Assembly (NCBI RefSeq): GCF_003719195.1
Contig: NZ_CP024996.1
Location: forward strand, 1,674,001 to 1,738,000
Reading direction: 5' to 3'
DNA: 64,000 nt
Origin: Herbaspirillum rubrisubalbicans
GTDB taxonomy: Bacteria; Pseudomonadota; Gammaproteobacteria; Burkholderiales; Burkholderiaceae_D
Numbering within the stretch: the first letter of the stretch is position 1; every line of letters begins with the position of its first letter. The translations under genes were made by a program, and so were the position numbers. The notes beneath the pieces are model-generated. The model saw nothing but the letters and a program-made list of their open reading frames with translations. It was not told where the DNA came from and made no database searches. Positions 37,249 through 45,610 of this stretch are shown in pieces.

Positions 37249-39231
37249 GTGGCAGACATCGAAACTTTCAAGCAAGAGAATCGCGTATTCGCACCGCCGG
37301 CCGAACTGGCCAAGCACGCCGCCATTTCAGGCATGGACGCCTACCATGCGCTGAACGCCGAATTCGCCAACGACTACGAAGGCACCTGGGCCAGACTGGC
37401 CAAGGACAACCTGAAGTGGCACAAGCCCTTCACCCAGACCTTGGATGAATCCAACGCACCGTTCTACAAATGGTTCGCCGATGGCCAGGTCAACGTGTCC
37501 TACAACTGCCTGGACGTCAACCTGGAGAACGGCAACGCCGACAAGACCGCCATCATCTTCGAGTCCGACGACGGCCAGGTCACCCGCGTCTCCTATCGTG
37601 AGCTGCACCAGAAGGTCTGCCAGTTCGCCAATGGCTTGAAGTCGCTGGGCATCAAGAAGGGCGACCGCGTAGTCATCTACATGCCCATGTCGGTCGAAGG
37701 CGTGGCCGCCATGCAGGCCTGCGCGCGCATCGGCGCCACCCACTCGGTGGTCTTCGGCGGCTTCTCAGCCAAGTCCTTGCATGAACGCGTGATCGACGCC
37801 GGCGCGGTGGCCGTGGTGACCGCCGACTACCAGGTACGCGGCGGCAAGCAGCTTCCGCTCAAGTCCATCGTCGACGAAGCCCTGGCCATGGGCGGTTGCG
37901 ACACCCTGAAGCAGGTGATCGTCTACAAGCGTACCGGCGCCGAGCTCAACTGGGTCCAGGGCCGTGATCTGTGGCTCTCCGACGTGATGGCCAACCAGGC
38001 CGCTACCTGCGAGCCGGAATGGGTCGATGCAGAGCATCCCCTGTTCATCCTCTACACCTCCGGTTCCACCGGCAAGCCCAAGGGCGTGCAGCACGCCTCG
38101 GCCGGCTACCTGCTGTGGGCCGTGCTGACCATGAAGTGGACCTTCGACATCAAGCCCGACGATGTCTACTGGTGTACCGCCGACATCGGTTGGATCACCG
38201 GCCACACCTATATCGCCTATGGCCCGCTGGCCGTGGGCGCGACGCAGATCGTCTTCGAAGGCGTGCCGACCTATCCCAACGCCGGCCGCTTCTGGGACAT
38301 GGTAGCGCGTCACAAGGCCACCATCTTCTACACCGCGCCCACCGCCATCCGCTCGCTGATCAAGGCGGCCGATGCCGATGAGAAGGTCCATCCCAAGCAA
38401 TACGACCTGTCCACGCTGCGCATCCTGGGTTCGGTGGGCGAGCCCATCAACCCGGAAGCCTGGATGTGGTACTACAAGAACGTGGGTCGCGAGAACTGCC
38501 CCATCGTCGATACCTTCTGGCAGACCGAGACCGGTGGCCACATGATTTCGCCGCTGCCGGGCGCCACGCCGCAAGTGCCGGGTTCCTGCACCTTGCCGCT
38601 GCCGGGCATCACGGCGGCCATCGTCGATGAGACCGGGCATGACCTGCCCAATGGCAATGGCGGCATCCTGGTGGTCAAGCGCCCGTGGCCGTCGATGATC
38701 CGCACCATCTGGAATGACCCGGAACGTTTCAAGAAGAGCTATTTCCCCGAGGAGCTGGGTGGCAACATCTACCTGGCTGGCGACGGCGCGGTGCGCAACA
38801 AGGAAACGGGTTACTTCACCATCACTGGTCGTATCGATGATGTGCTGAACGTCTCCGGCCACCGCATGGGCACCATGGAAATCGAATCGGCGCTGGTGGC
38901 CAACAGCATCGTGGCCGAAGCAGCGGTGGTGGGCAAACCGGATGAGACCACCGGCGAATCGATCTGCGCGTTCGTGGTCCTGAAGCGCCCGCGCCCCACT
39001 GGCGAGGAAGCCAAGCAGATCGCCAAGGAGTTGCGCGACTGGGTAGCCAAGGAAATCGGCCCGATTGCCAAGCCCAAGGAAATCCGCTTCGGCGACAACT
39101 TGCCCAAGACCCGCTCCGGCAAGATCATGCGCCGCCTGCTGCGCGTGCTGGCCAAGGGCGAAGCCATCACCCAGGATGTCTCCACGTTGGAAAACCCGGC
39201 CATCCTGGACCAGTTGAAGGAAGCCCAGTAA
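37249..39231 (+). CDS. acsA: Acetyl-CoA synthetase (AMP-forming)
   Basis: A 660-residue ligase that activates acetate to acetyl-CoA via acetyl-AMP. It has the adenylate-forming P-loop [11 protein letters not shown], the A5 motif [10 protein letters not shown], and the C-terminal [12 protein letters not shown] whose Lys (about K625) is the residue that Pat-type acetyltransferases modify to switch the enzyme off. The GTG at 37249 is chosen because GGAG lies 7 bases before it and it gives the family start MADIETF; a TTG at 37213 is in frame but lacks a ribosome site. A strong terminator follows. Confidence 0.95.
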   Translation: MADIETFKQENRVFAPPAELAKHAAISGMDAYHALNAEFANDYEGTWARLAKDNLKWHKPFTQTLDESNAPFYKWFADGQVNVSYNCLDVNLENGNADKTAIIFESDDGQVTRVSYRELHQKVCQFANGLKSLGIKKGDRVVIYMPMSVEGVAAMQACARIGATHSVVFGGFSAKSLHERVIDAGAVAVVTADYQVRGGKQLPLKSIVDEALAMGGCDTLKQVIVYKRTGAELNWVQGRDLWLSDVMANQAATCEPEWVDAEHPLFILYTSGSTGKPKGVQHASAGYLLWAVLTMKWTFDIKPDDVYWCTADIGWITGHTYIAYGPLAVGATQIVFEGVPTYPNAGRFWDMVARHKATIFYTAPTAIRSLIKAADADEKVHPKQYDLSTLRILGSVGEPINPEAWMWYYKNVGRENCPIVDTFWQTETGGHMISPLPGATPQVPGSCTLPLPGITAAIVDETGHDLPNGNGGILVVKRPWPSMIRTIWNDPERFKKSYFPEELGGNIYLAGDGAVRNKETGYFTITGRIDDVLNVSGHRMGTMEIESALVANSIVAEAAVVGKPDETTGESICAFVVLKRPRPTGEEAKQIAKELRDWVAKEIGPIAKPKEIRFGDNLPKTRSGKIMRRLLRVLAKGEAITQDVSTLENPAILDQLKEAQ

Positions 39232-39268
39232 GACAATGGCACGCCCGCTTCAAGCGGGTGGCCAGCGA

Positions 39269-39319
39269 GCCGGCAGGGCAGGGCGCTGTGGTACGGGCGC
39301 CGGCCCTGCCGGCTTTTTT
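39269..39319 (+). terminator. Rho-independent terminator of acsA
   Basis: A perfect 11-bp GC-rich stem (GCCGGCAGGGC at 39269-39279 with its complement at 39303-39313) followed by six T (39314-39319), 37 bases after the acsA stop. Confidence 0.93.
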
Positions 39320-39351
39320 ATGGTCTTTTTGGAAAAATATTGAGAAAAGAC

Positions 39352-39379
39352 TTGGCTTCGCTGCAAAGCTTGCTATAAT
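39352..39379 (+). promoter_or_regulatory. Promoter of tRNA-Ser
   Basis: TTGGCT (39352-39357), 16 bases, then a consensus TATAAT (39374-39379), ending 32 bases before the tRNA 5' end. Transcription would start near 39386. Confidence 0.8.
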
Positions 39380-39411
39380 GCATGGCTTCGCTGAACGCGA
39401 ACCCGAATCCA

Positions 39412-39502
39412 GGAGAGGTGGATGAGTGGTTTAAGTCGCACGCCTGGAAAGCGTGTATAGGTTCATAGCCTATCGGGGGTTCGAATCCCCCCCTCTCCGC
39501 CA
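39412..39502 (+). tRNA. tRNA-Ser (GGA anticodon)
   Basis: 91 bases including encoded CCA. It begins GGAGAGGTGGATGAG, has the anticodon loop CTGGAAA with anticodon GGA, the long variable arm expected of a serine tRNA, and the T-arm GGGGGTTCGAATCCCCC. Confidence 0.97.
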
Positions 39503-39510
39503 GAACAGAA

Positions 39511-39549
39511 CGCCTAACCTATTGATTTTCAATGGTTAGGCGTTTTTTT
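39511..39549 (+). terminator. Rho-independent terminator of tRNA-Ser
   Basis: Arms CGCCTAACC and GGTTAGGCG with an additional ATTGA/TCAAT inner pairing and one bulged T, followed by a run of seven T (39543-39549). It begins 9 bases after the tRNA. Confidence 0.9.
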
Positions 39550-39592
39550 ATGTCTCAAAAGCGACGTTGATCCGTCCCCTGGCACTGGTAGA

Positions 39593-40435
39593 TCAGAACC
39601 GCACTTTCAGATAGGCCGACGGCCCAGTCAGCTTGACATCGAACGCGGCCTGCGAATTGCCACCGTCACGCTCGATATGAATACGGGTGATGCCATAGTC
39701 GGCACCGATGCCGAGGTTTTTCAGCGGATACCATTCCACGCCTAGTGCCGCACCGTAGATGTGGCCAGTCACCGTCCCCCAGTTCTTCTTGACGCCCGAA
39801 GCCTCGGCATACAGGCGCAGATCCTTGCTGAAGGCGTGCTTCCAGCCGAGCTCCACCAGCGGTGCAAAGGTTTTCTCGGTGCTGCTCTCGTTGAGTGCGC
39901 CGGTGCTGCCGTTGAACACGCCATTGGCGCGGAGGTCATAGTGGGCGCGGTAATAACCGGCACCCAGGCCGATGCCGAACACGTCATTACCTTTGCCCAG
40001 CCACCACTTGTAGGCTAGCGAGGCAAAGTCCACTTCGATGTTGGCGTTGGCCGTGCCGGCCAGGATCGCTGGCGTGCCACCGACATTGAAGGAGCGCGTG
40101 GTGCTGTAGTCGTAGTCATTACGGTAGCGGAAGTAATCGAAGGACAGCCCGTGGCTGTCGCCCAGCAGGAGTTCGGCGCGCACGCGTGGCAGGGTGGTGC
40201 GGTTGCGGTCGATGTCGCCGCTTTGAGCCGAGCCATAACGCGTATTGCCCTGGATGTTGAAGGTCGGATTGACGTAATAACCGCCTGCGGACAGGCTGAA
40301 GCGATCCAGTGCTGGGGAAGGATCTGCATGAGCTCCTTGAGTGAACAGACCCAGGGCCAGGGCACCGGAAAAAGAGCTCATCAAGCGTAGCGTCCTGGCG
40401 TGCAAGCCGAGATGTGATGGCAAGTCGATCTTCAT
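39593..40435 (-). CDS. Predicted outer-membrane beta-barrel protein
   Basis: A 280-residue exported protein with a signal peptide of about 37 residues ending AHA before DPSPALDRF. The mature part is made of alternating aromatic-rich beta strands (GLSFDYFRYRNDYDYS, FGIGLGAGYYRAHYD, ALGVEWYPLKNLGIGADYG) and ends in YLKVRF, the terminal Phe recognised by the BAM machine. It fits an 8-stranded OmpA/OmpW-like barrel but I cannot name a family. The gene is monocistronic, convergent with tRNA-Ser. Confidence 0.78.
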   Translation of the reverse strand: MKIDLPSHLGLHARTLRLMSSFSGALALGLFTQGAHADPSPALDRFSLSAGGYYVNPTFNIQGNTRYGSAQSGDIDRNRTTLPRVRAELLLGDSHGLSFDYFRYRNDYDYSTTRSFNVGGTPAILAGTANANIEVDFASLAYKWWLGKGNDVFGIGLGAGYYRAHYDLRANGVFNGSTGALNESSTEKTFAPLVELGWKHAFSKDLRLYAEASGVKKNWGTVTGHIYGAALGVEWYPLKNLGIGADYGITRIHIERDGGNSQAAFDVKLTGPSAYLKVRF

Positions 40436-40711
40436 ATTGGCATCTATCCTAAGAAGAGGATGACCGTCGGATCGGCCCGACGGACCAGAAAAGTCGAATC
40501 ATCGTAAGGCGACGTCTTCAGGCATGACGATCAGCGTGTCTCTCTAGTGTCTGTAGGAAATGGCGAGAGGGAATTTGGGGCGTAGGAAATTGCGACGGCA
40601 ATCAAACCTGAACTGCCATTATTGGCTGACGCATCGCTGTGGCGGCGCTTCAGCAGGCTCGATAAGCGACGCGAGGACGTGGATGACTGGAGAGCCCGAT
40701 GCATGAGGCAT

Positions 40712-43700
40712 TCAAATCACATCCTCCACTGCGTCAATCCAGTGCTCACAATCACGCCAGACACTTACCTCAGCCGCAGCGACAGCCGCCTGCAGAGCCT
40801 GATTGCGGGCTGCCAATTGCTCCCGGCCCAGCGCTTGCAAGCCACCCTGCAAGCGATGCAGGATGCGCATGACCCGTTGCGCATCACGTGCTTGGAGCGC
40901 CTGCTGTAGCTTGTGCTTGTCCTGTGGCCACGTTTGACGGAAAGCTTCCAGCAATACCCGATCCAGCGGCTCGGTCAGAGTTTGCAGCGGCGCAGGCGCT
41001 TGACCGAATCGGGTCAGCAGTTCTCGCAGTTGCTCCAGTGAGCTCGGTTTGTAGAGCACGGCATCGAACAAGCCAGCCGGTAATTGCGCCAGGCTTGCCG
41101 GGCCAGCGGCGGTGGTGGCGATGATGCGGGCCTGCCTCTGCTCTTGGCGCACGCGCCTGGCCAGAGAGACGCCATCCAGTTCCGGTATGCCCAGGTCGGT
41201 AATGAGCAGGTCCGGTCGATGTGCCCGCCACTGGGCCAGCGCATCCTGGCCATCACGCGCTAGGCGCAGGTGTTTGCAGCCGAGCACCCGCAATTGTTGT
41301 TCGATCAGGGTCAGGTTGACGTAGTCATCTTCCACCACCAGCACCTCCAATGCGCCAGCAACGTCCGGGTTGACTACCAGACCTGGCGCAGATGCCGTTG
41401 CGGTCGGCGCGTGGTCGGCCAGGGCGCAGCACCAGGCACGGCGATCGAAGGCGCTGACATGGCGCCAGTGCCCCATGCTGCTGCTTTGGCGGACCACGTC
41501 GGGACGAATCAGTACGCTTGCTATCGACGTGTTCATCGGTGTGGACATGAACGCCGCTATTCCGTCCGGCGCGACCAGATGGAGCATTGCCGGGGTCGCA
41601 GAGGCCGGCGCTACGAATTCGGCACCCCAGTGCTGCAGGTACGCGCGCAGCATCGCCGCCGTAGCCGGATCTTGCACATGCACGACCACCTTCCTGCCTT
41701 GCAGTGGAGGCACGCACGCTTGCTCTGCTTGTTGAATTCTCGCCAGTGAAATCTCGGCCCCGAACGTGCTGCCCTTTCCGACTTCGCTATCCAGAGTGAT
41801 GTCGCCGCCCATCAATTCGGCCAGGCGTCGACACAGCGACAGGCCCAGGCCAGTGCCGCCGAAACGCTGGCTGATGCTGTCGTCGGCCTGTTGCAGGGAC
41901 TTGAAGATGCGCTGGCGCGCGCTGGGGGAAATGCCGATACCGGTATCGGCGACTTCGAATCGCACGATGCTTTTGTCTTGGGAACTCTGCAGCAACTGCG
42001 CGGAGAGCGTGATGCCGCCGCTGGCGGTGAACTTGACCGCGTTGCCTACCAGATTTTGCAGGATCTGTAGCAGACGGCGCGGGTCACCCCGCACAGGCTG
42101 CTCCAGCGCGGCACAGGGCAGGCAGTGGAATTGCAAGCCCTTGTCCAGCGCCAAGGGGGCAAACAATTGCGCGCATTCTTCCAGCAGGTCATTGACCCTG
42201 AGCTCTTCCGCGGCCAGGGTGATGCTCTGTGTCTCGATCTTGGTGATGTCGAGGATGTCGTTGACCAGGCTCATGAGCATGTCGAAGGCATGGCGGATGA
42301 GTTCAACGCGCTGGTGCTGCGAAGGCGACAAGTGTTCGCGGGCCAGCAACTCCATGTGTCCGATTGCCCCGTGCAGGGGCGTTCTGATTTCATGGCTGAC
42401 CTGGGCCAGGAACATGGACTTGGCCTGGTTGGCGCGATCAGCCATGCTCTTGGCTTCGCGCATCAGGGCTTCGTGCGCCTTTTGCATGTTGAGATCGATC
42501 AGGCCCAGCAGCAGTACGTCCTGACCAGAAAAGCGGGTGCGTGACCAGACGGCACCCAGGTGGCTGACGCCGCCATCGCGTAGCGGCAGTTCAGCCTCGA
42601 TCATGCTCTGGCGCAGATCGTCAGCGGCGCGCACGGCAATGAGGATCTGGGCATAGAAGCTACTGGCTGACAATGCGGATTGGTCCAGCATCTGCGTGGT
42701 CACCGCGTTGCGCAGCACGAGCTCGCCCGAACCGTGGGCATAGACGGCGATACCTACTGGCAGCGTATCGATGATGGTCTGGCTGAACTGGCGGGTCTCT
42801 ACCATGGCCAGCGCTTTTTTTTGCAGTGGGCCGATCACGCAGCGGTCGAAATAGAGTGTGGCGACCCACACGAACAGCAGTGCAAACAATCCCCACAAGG
42901 CACCGGTGGTGAAATTGCCCTGCAGACCGGCCAGCACATCGCGCCAAGTGAAGATATAGACCACCACCCATTCCGGGCCCTCGATGGTTTGGGCGATGAA
43001 GAAAGTGCCATCGTCATGGAAGTGACCGTTCAGGTCATGCGGCGCCATGTCGTGCCGCACGTGCTCCAGGATGTGCTGCATCATTGCCGTATCGATACGT
43101 TCATCCGGTTGGCTCAGCAGACGTGTGCTGCCCTGGCCTTCGAAGACGAACAGCCCAGGTGTCTGTTCATCTTTCAGAAAGAACTGGCGGAACTGGCTGG
43201 CCGGGACCGAAAAGACAGCGGTGGCTTCATCGCCTTTTTCGAGCGAGATGCGCACGGCCAGCCTGGTGACGGCAGCGCGCCTCAGTGGCGTGCTCAAGGT
43301 CGGGCTCATCCACAGCACCCGCTGTCCGTTGCTGCCCTGTGCCTGCGCTGCACGTTCGCGTTCGGCAGCAAAGGCGGTGTTGACCGGGGCGCTGATGGCA
43401 TTGATGAAACGCGATACGCCCAGTTGTCGAACTTGATCGCTTTCTTCCTCTGACAGAGGTGGCGAGACTGCCAGGAAACCGGCGTCACCGGTATAGATGA
43501 AACCATCCAGGGTGACGCCCGGCGCGGACGGGTTGAACATCGGCAGCGCCGAGGCCTGGCGCAGCAGGAGCAGCAGGTTGGCCAGGCGCCCGCGGTCGGT
43601 TGCCGTGTCACGCCCCACCAGCAAGGAAAACGGTACCACCGTCAGACTCTCTGGACTGCGAATGATGGGCTCGGCATCGATGAGATCGGCGTAGCTGTCC

Positions 43701-43969
43701 AGTACCAGCAGTTCTTTTTTGTAGAGATGCTGGAGACGCGCATACATCTCGGCAAACTGGATCACCCGTGCGGTGAGCCTATCGACCTCGGACTTGATCT
43801 GCTCGCGCTTGCCGGTGAAGCTGGCGATCTGGCGTTCCCGGAACTGCGAAAAGGCGCTGTAGCCGAGAAACAGCATGGCACACACGATGGCCACCGACAG
43901 CAGGCTGGCACAGCTATAGAGCAGCCGACGATAGTAGCGCTCGGAGCGGGCCAGGATCTTGTGCGGCAT
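40712..43969 (-). CDS. Hybrid phosphorelay sensor histidine kinase, BvgS/EvgS-like
   Basis: A 1085-residue unorthodox kinase. Order: helix 1 (about 14-35), a large periplasmic sensor region (about 36-335), helix 2 (about 352-372), a PAS-like region (about 395-510), HisKA with H near 526 in SHEIRTPLHG, HATPase_c (about 620-745, with DTGIGI and GGTGLGL), a degenerate receiver-like stretch (about 760-850) lacking a clear Asp, a true receiver (about 872-985, VVEDD and D near 921 in LLITDLGIPELDG) and a C-terminal Hpt domain with ILHRLQGG (H near 1035). This supports a His-Asp-His-Asp relay to the NarL-type regulator encoded 8 bases upstream. Likely governs the adjacent fimbrial operon. Confidence 0.92.
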   Translation of the reverse strand: MPHKILARSERYYRRLLYSCASLLSVAIVCAMLFLGYSAFSQFRERQIASFTGKREQIKSEVDRLTARVIQFAEMYARLQHLYKKELLVLDSYADLIDAEPIIRSPESLTVVPFSLLVGRDTATDRGRLANLLLLLRQASALPMFNPSAPGVTLDGFIYTGDAGFLAVSPPLSEEESDQVRQLGVSRFINAISAPVNTAFAAERERAAQAQGSNGQRVLWMSPTLSTPLRRAAVTRLAVRISLEKGDEATAVFSVPASQFRQFFLKDEQTPGLFVFEGQGSTRLLSQPDERIDTAMMQHILEHVRHDMAPHDLNGHFHDDGTFFIAQTIEGPEWVVVYIFTWRDVLAGLQGNFTTGALWGLFALLFVWVATLYFDRCVIGPLQKKALAMVETRQFSQTIIDTLPVGIAVYAHGSGELVLRNAVTTQMLDQSALSASSFYAQILIAVRAADDLRQSMIEAELPLRDGGVSHLGAVWSRTRFSGQDVLLLGLIDLNMQKAHEALMREAKSMADRANQAKSMFLAQVSHEIRTPLHGAIGHMELLAREHLSPSQHQRVELIRHAFDMLMSLVNDILDITKIETQSITLAAEELRVNDLLEECAQLFAPLALDKGLQFHCLPCAALEQPVRGDPRRLLQILQNLVGNAVKFTASGGITLSAQLLQSSQDKSIVRFEVADTGIGISPSARQRIFKSLQQADDSISQRFGGTGLGLSLCRRLAELMGGDITLDSEVGKGSTFGAEISLARIQQAEQACVPPLQGRKVVVHVQDPATAAMLRAYLQHWGAEFVAPASATPAMLHLVAPDGIAAFMSTPMNTSIASVLIRPDVVRQSSSMGHWRHVSAFDRRAWCCALADHAPTATASAPGLVVNPDVAGALEVLVVEDDYVNLTLIEQQLRVLGCKHLRLARDGQDALAQWRAHRPDLLITDLGIPELDGVSLARRVRQEQRQARIIATTAAGPASLAQLPAGLFDAVLYKPSSLEQLRELLTRFGQAPAPLQTLTEPLDRVLLEAFRQTWPQDKHKLQQALQARDAQRVMRILHRLQGGLQALGREQLAARNQALQAAVAAAEVSVWRDCEHWIDAVEDVI

Positions 43970-43977
43970 GGCAGGAT

Positions 43978-44637
43978 TCAGTTGTCCAGGGTCTGGAACA
44001 CGCGACTCAACTCGACGTCATTGCTCACACCCAGTTTCTTCATGGCGGCCACTTTCTGGTTGCTGATGGTCTTGGGGCTACGCTTGAGGCGCTCGGCGAT
44101 GGTGCCAATCGACATGCCCTGGCAGATCATGCGCGCGACCGTCAGTTCGCGCTCGGAGAGTTGTCCCAGGCCGCTCTGGCGCGTATGGACGCGATACAGG
44201 TTGCCCAAGAGCGCCGAGGACAGCGATTGCGGTAGATACACTTGCCCATTCTGAACGCAGTAGATGGCTTGCGGCAGATTGACGAAATCGCTGCGACTCT
44301 TGCCGATGAAGCCGACCGCGCCCAGTTCCAGGGCGCTGGAGATGATGTGCGGCTGGGCGTGGGCGCTGAGGAAGATCACCTTGACTGCCGGATGATGGCG
44401 GCGCAGACGCTTGAGCAGATCGATACCATCAGCCTGGGGATCATCATCGAAGGCATAGTCGCACAGCAGCACATCGACTGCTGCCTGCTCCAGGCAAGCC
44501 ATGAGTTGAGTAATGCTCTCGGCCGAGAAAGCCAGCGTGATATCGGGGCAAGGTGCCAGGATGGCTTCGATCCCCCGCAGGACCACCGGATAGTCATCTG
44601 CGATTGCGACCCGTATCATCATCCCCTTGGTTGCCAT
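43978..44637 (-). CDS. NarL/FixJ-family response regulator, BvgA/EvgA-like
   Basis: A 219-residue regulator, partner of the hybrid kinase that follows 8 bases later. The receiver has IADDYP, phosphoacceptor D60 in VLLCDYAFDD, FLSAHAQ and GKSRSD with the conserved Lys. The LuxR-type helix-turn-helix (about 155-210) contains LSERELTVARMICQGMSIG and KTISNQKVAAMKKLGV. Gene order regulator-then-kinase matches bvgA-bvgS and evgA-evgS. A decayed EAL segment lies directly upstream. Confidence 0.92.
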   Translation of the reverse strand: MATKGMMIRVAIADDYPVVLRGIEAILAPCPDITLAFSAESITQLMACLEQAAVDVLLCDYAFDDDPQADGIDLLKRLRRHHPAVKVIFLSAHAQPHIISSALELGAVGFIGKSRSDFVNLPQAIYCVQNGQVYLPQSLSSALLGNLYRVHTRQSGLGQLSERELTVARMICQGMSIGTIAERLKRSPKTISNQKVAAMKKLGVSNDVELSRVFQTLDN

Positions 44638-44699
44638 GGTGATCTCCCTCTTCTGGTTTGGTTTTTCGCGGTACGTTCGTTGTGACCGGAGCTCAACTG

Positions 44700-44855
44700 G
44701 CCGGGTCGCTTCTCTATCCCTTCGGCTGTAACGGTGGCACCGAATACGGCGGCCAAGGCCAGGATCTTTTCGATCAGGCGACTGTACAGGGAATTGCCGA
44801 GCAGGGCAGCAACAAACGAGCGGTCGAGCTTGATGCGGTCAATGATGACATCTTC
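44700..44855 (-). pseudogene. Remnant of an EAL-domain c-di-GMP phosphodiesterase
   Basis: About 52 codons of recognisable EAL C-terminal sequence on the minus strand: DRIKLDRSFVAALLG, then SRLIEKILALAAVFGATVTA, then EGIE. These match the conserved (V)KIDRSFV...I..LA..LG..V.AEGVE blocks of EAL domains. The rest of the domain, including the EAL motif itself, is absent; the chaperone gene ends at 44858, exactly where homology begins. After EGIE the frame runs into unrelated sequence up to the regulator start. No ribosome site or start is present, so it is a truncated fossil, possibly of a BvgR-like gene. Confidence 0.8.
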
Positions 44856-44857
44856 TT

Positions 44858-45610
44858 TCAGAGAGGGGCTGGTAGCGCCAGCGTGATCTGGTGTTCGATG
44901 ACACGTCCATCGTCGTTCAGCATCTGGTAGAGCAGGTGGGGAGCCTGCCACTGCGTGAGTCTGTCGGTCTCTGCCAATAGGTAGCGCTGCTGGCCGAAGG
45001 GCGGGACCATCATGTCGGGCATGAGGCCAGGCGCAAACTGCCGAGCGCCATCGCTCAGTCGCAGGGTGGCAAACGAGACGAAGTAGGGACTGTCGTTGCG
45101 GCATACGAGCACCCATTGCCGCGCTTGCATTTCCAGGTGAAAGTGCAATGCGGTGTGCCACTGTGGACCCGGGTCGGACAATCCGGGCGGGCGGTAGAAC
45201 AGCTTGATCTGGGTATTGAGACCTAGCAGCAAGCGCGCGGCCTCCTGCGGCTGGTCGGGGTGGAGCAGAGGGATTTCGTAGAGATTGAGCCAGAACACGG
45301 ATTCCCTGTCTGCGGGCAAGGGATCGCCGGTGTAGAGCACCCGGATCTGGCTGATGTCGTGTGGTTGCAGTCGCAGTACCGCAGGCATGACGAACATCGA
45401 CGAGACTACCGTATCGGGCGCCAGGTTGCCCTCGCCCCGATCGACCCAACTCTGCAGCAGCACCGGGTAAGCGTTGGTGTTGGCCAGGCGCAGGCTGATG
45501 TCGGCGCTCCCTTGACTCAAGACCAGACGGGTACGCTCCGGCATCACGCCGGCCTCTGTGATACCGCATAAGCTCATGAGCAGCCACAGGCAAGCAGTCA
45601 GCGTCTTCAT
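44858..45610 (-). CDS. Fimbrial periplasmic chaperone (PapD-like), second copy
   Basis: A 250-residue chaperone that delivers pilin subunits to the usher. A signal peptide of about 20 residues (TEAGVMPE region) is followed by two immunoglobulin-like domains. The donor-strand region LRLQPHDISQIRVLYTGDPL and PADRESVFWLNLYEIP in domain 1 are typical of the family. It overlaps the usher stop by 4 bases. Having two chaperones flank the usher suggests one serves the major pilin and the other the tip adhesin. Confidence 0.92.
   Translation of the reverse strand: MKTLTACLWLLMSLCGITEAGVMPERTRLVLSQGSADISLRLANTNAYPVLLQSWVDRGEGNLAPDTVVSSMFVMPAVLRLQPHDISQIRVLYTGDPLPADRESVFWLNLYEIPLLHPDQPQEAARLLLGLNTQIKLFYRPPGLSDPGPQWHTALHFHLEMQARQWVLVCRNDSPYFVSFATLRLSDGARQFAPGLMPDMMVPPFGQQRYLLAETDRLTQWQAPHLLYQMLNDDGRVIEHQITLALPAPL

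Noticed and set aside
36973..37317. 114-codon minus-strand frame across the acsA start
   Set aside because: It overlaps the well-supported acsA start and lacks a ribosome site or domain.
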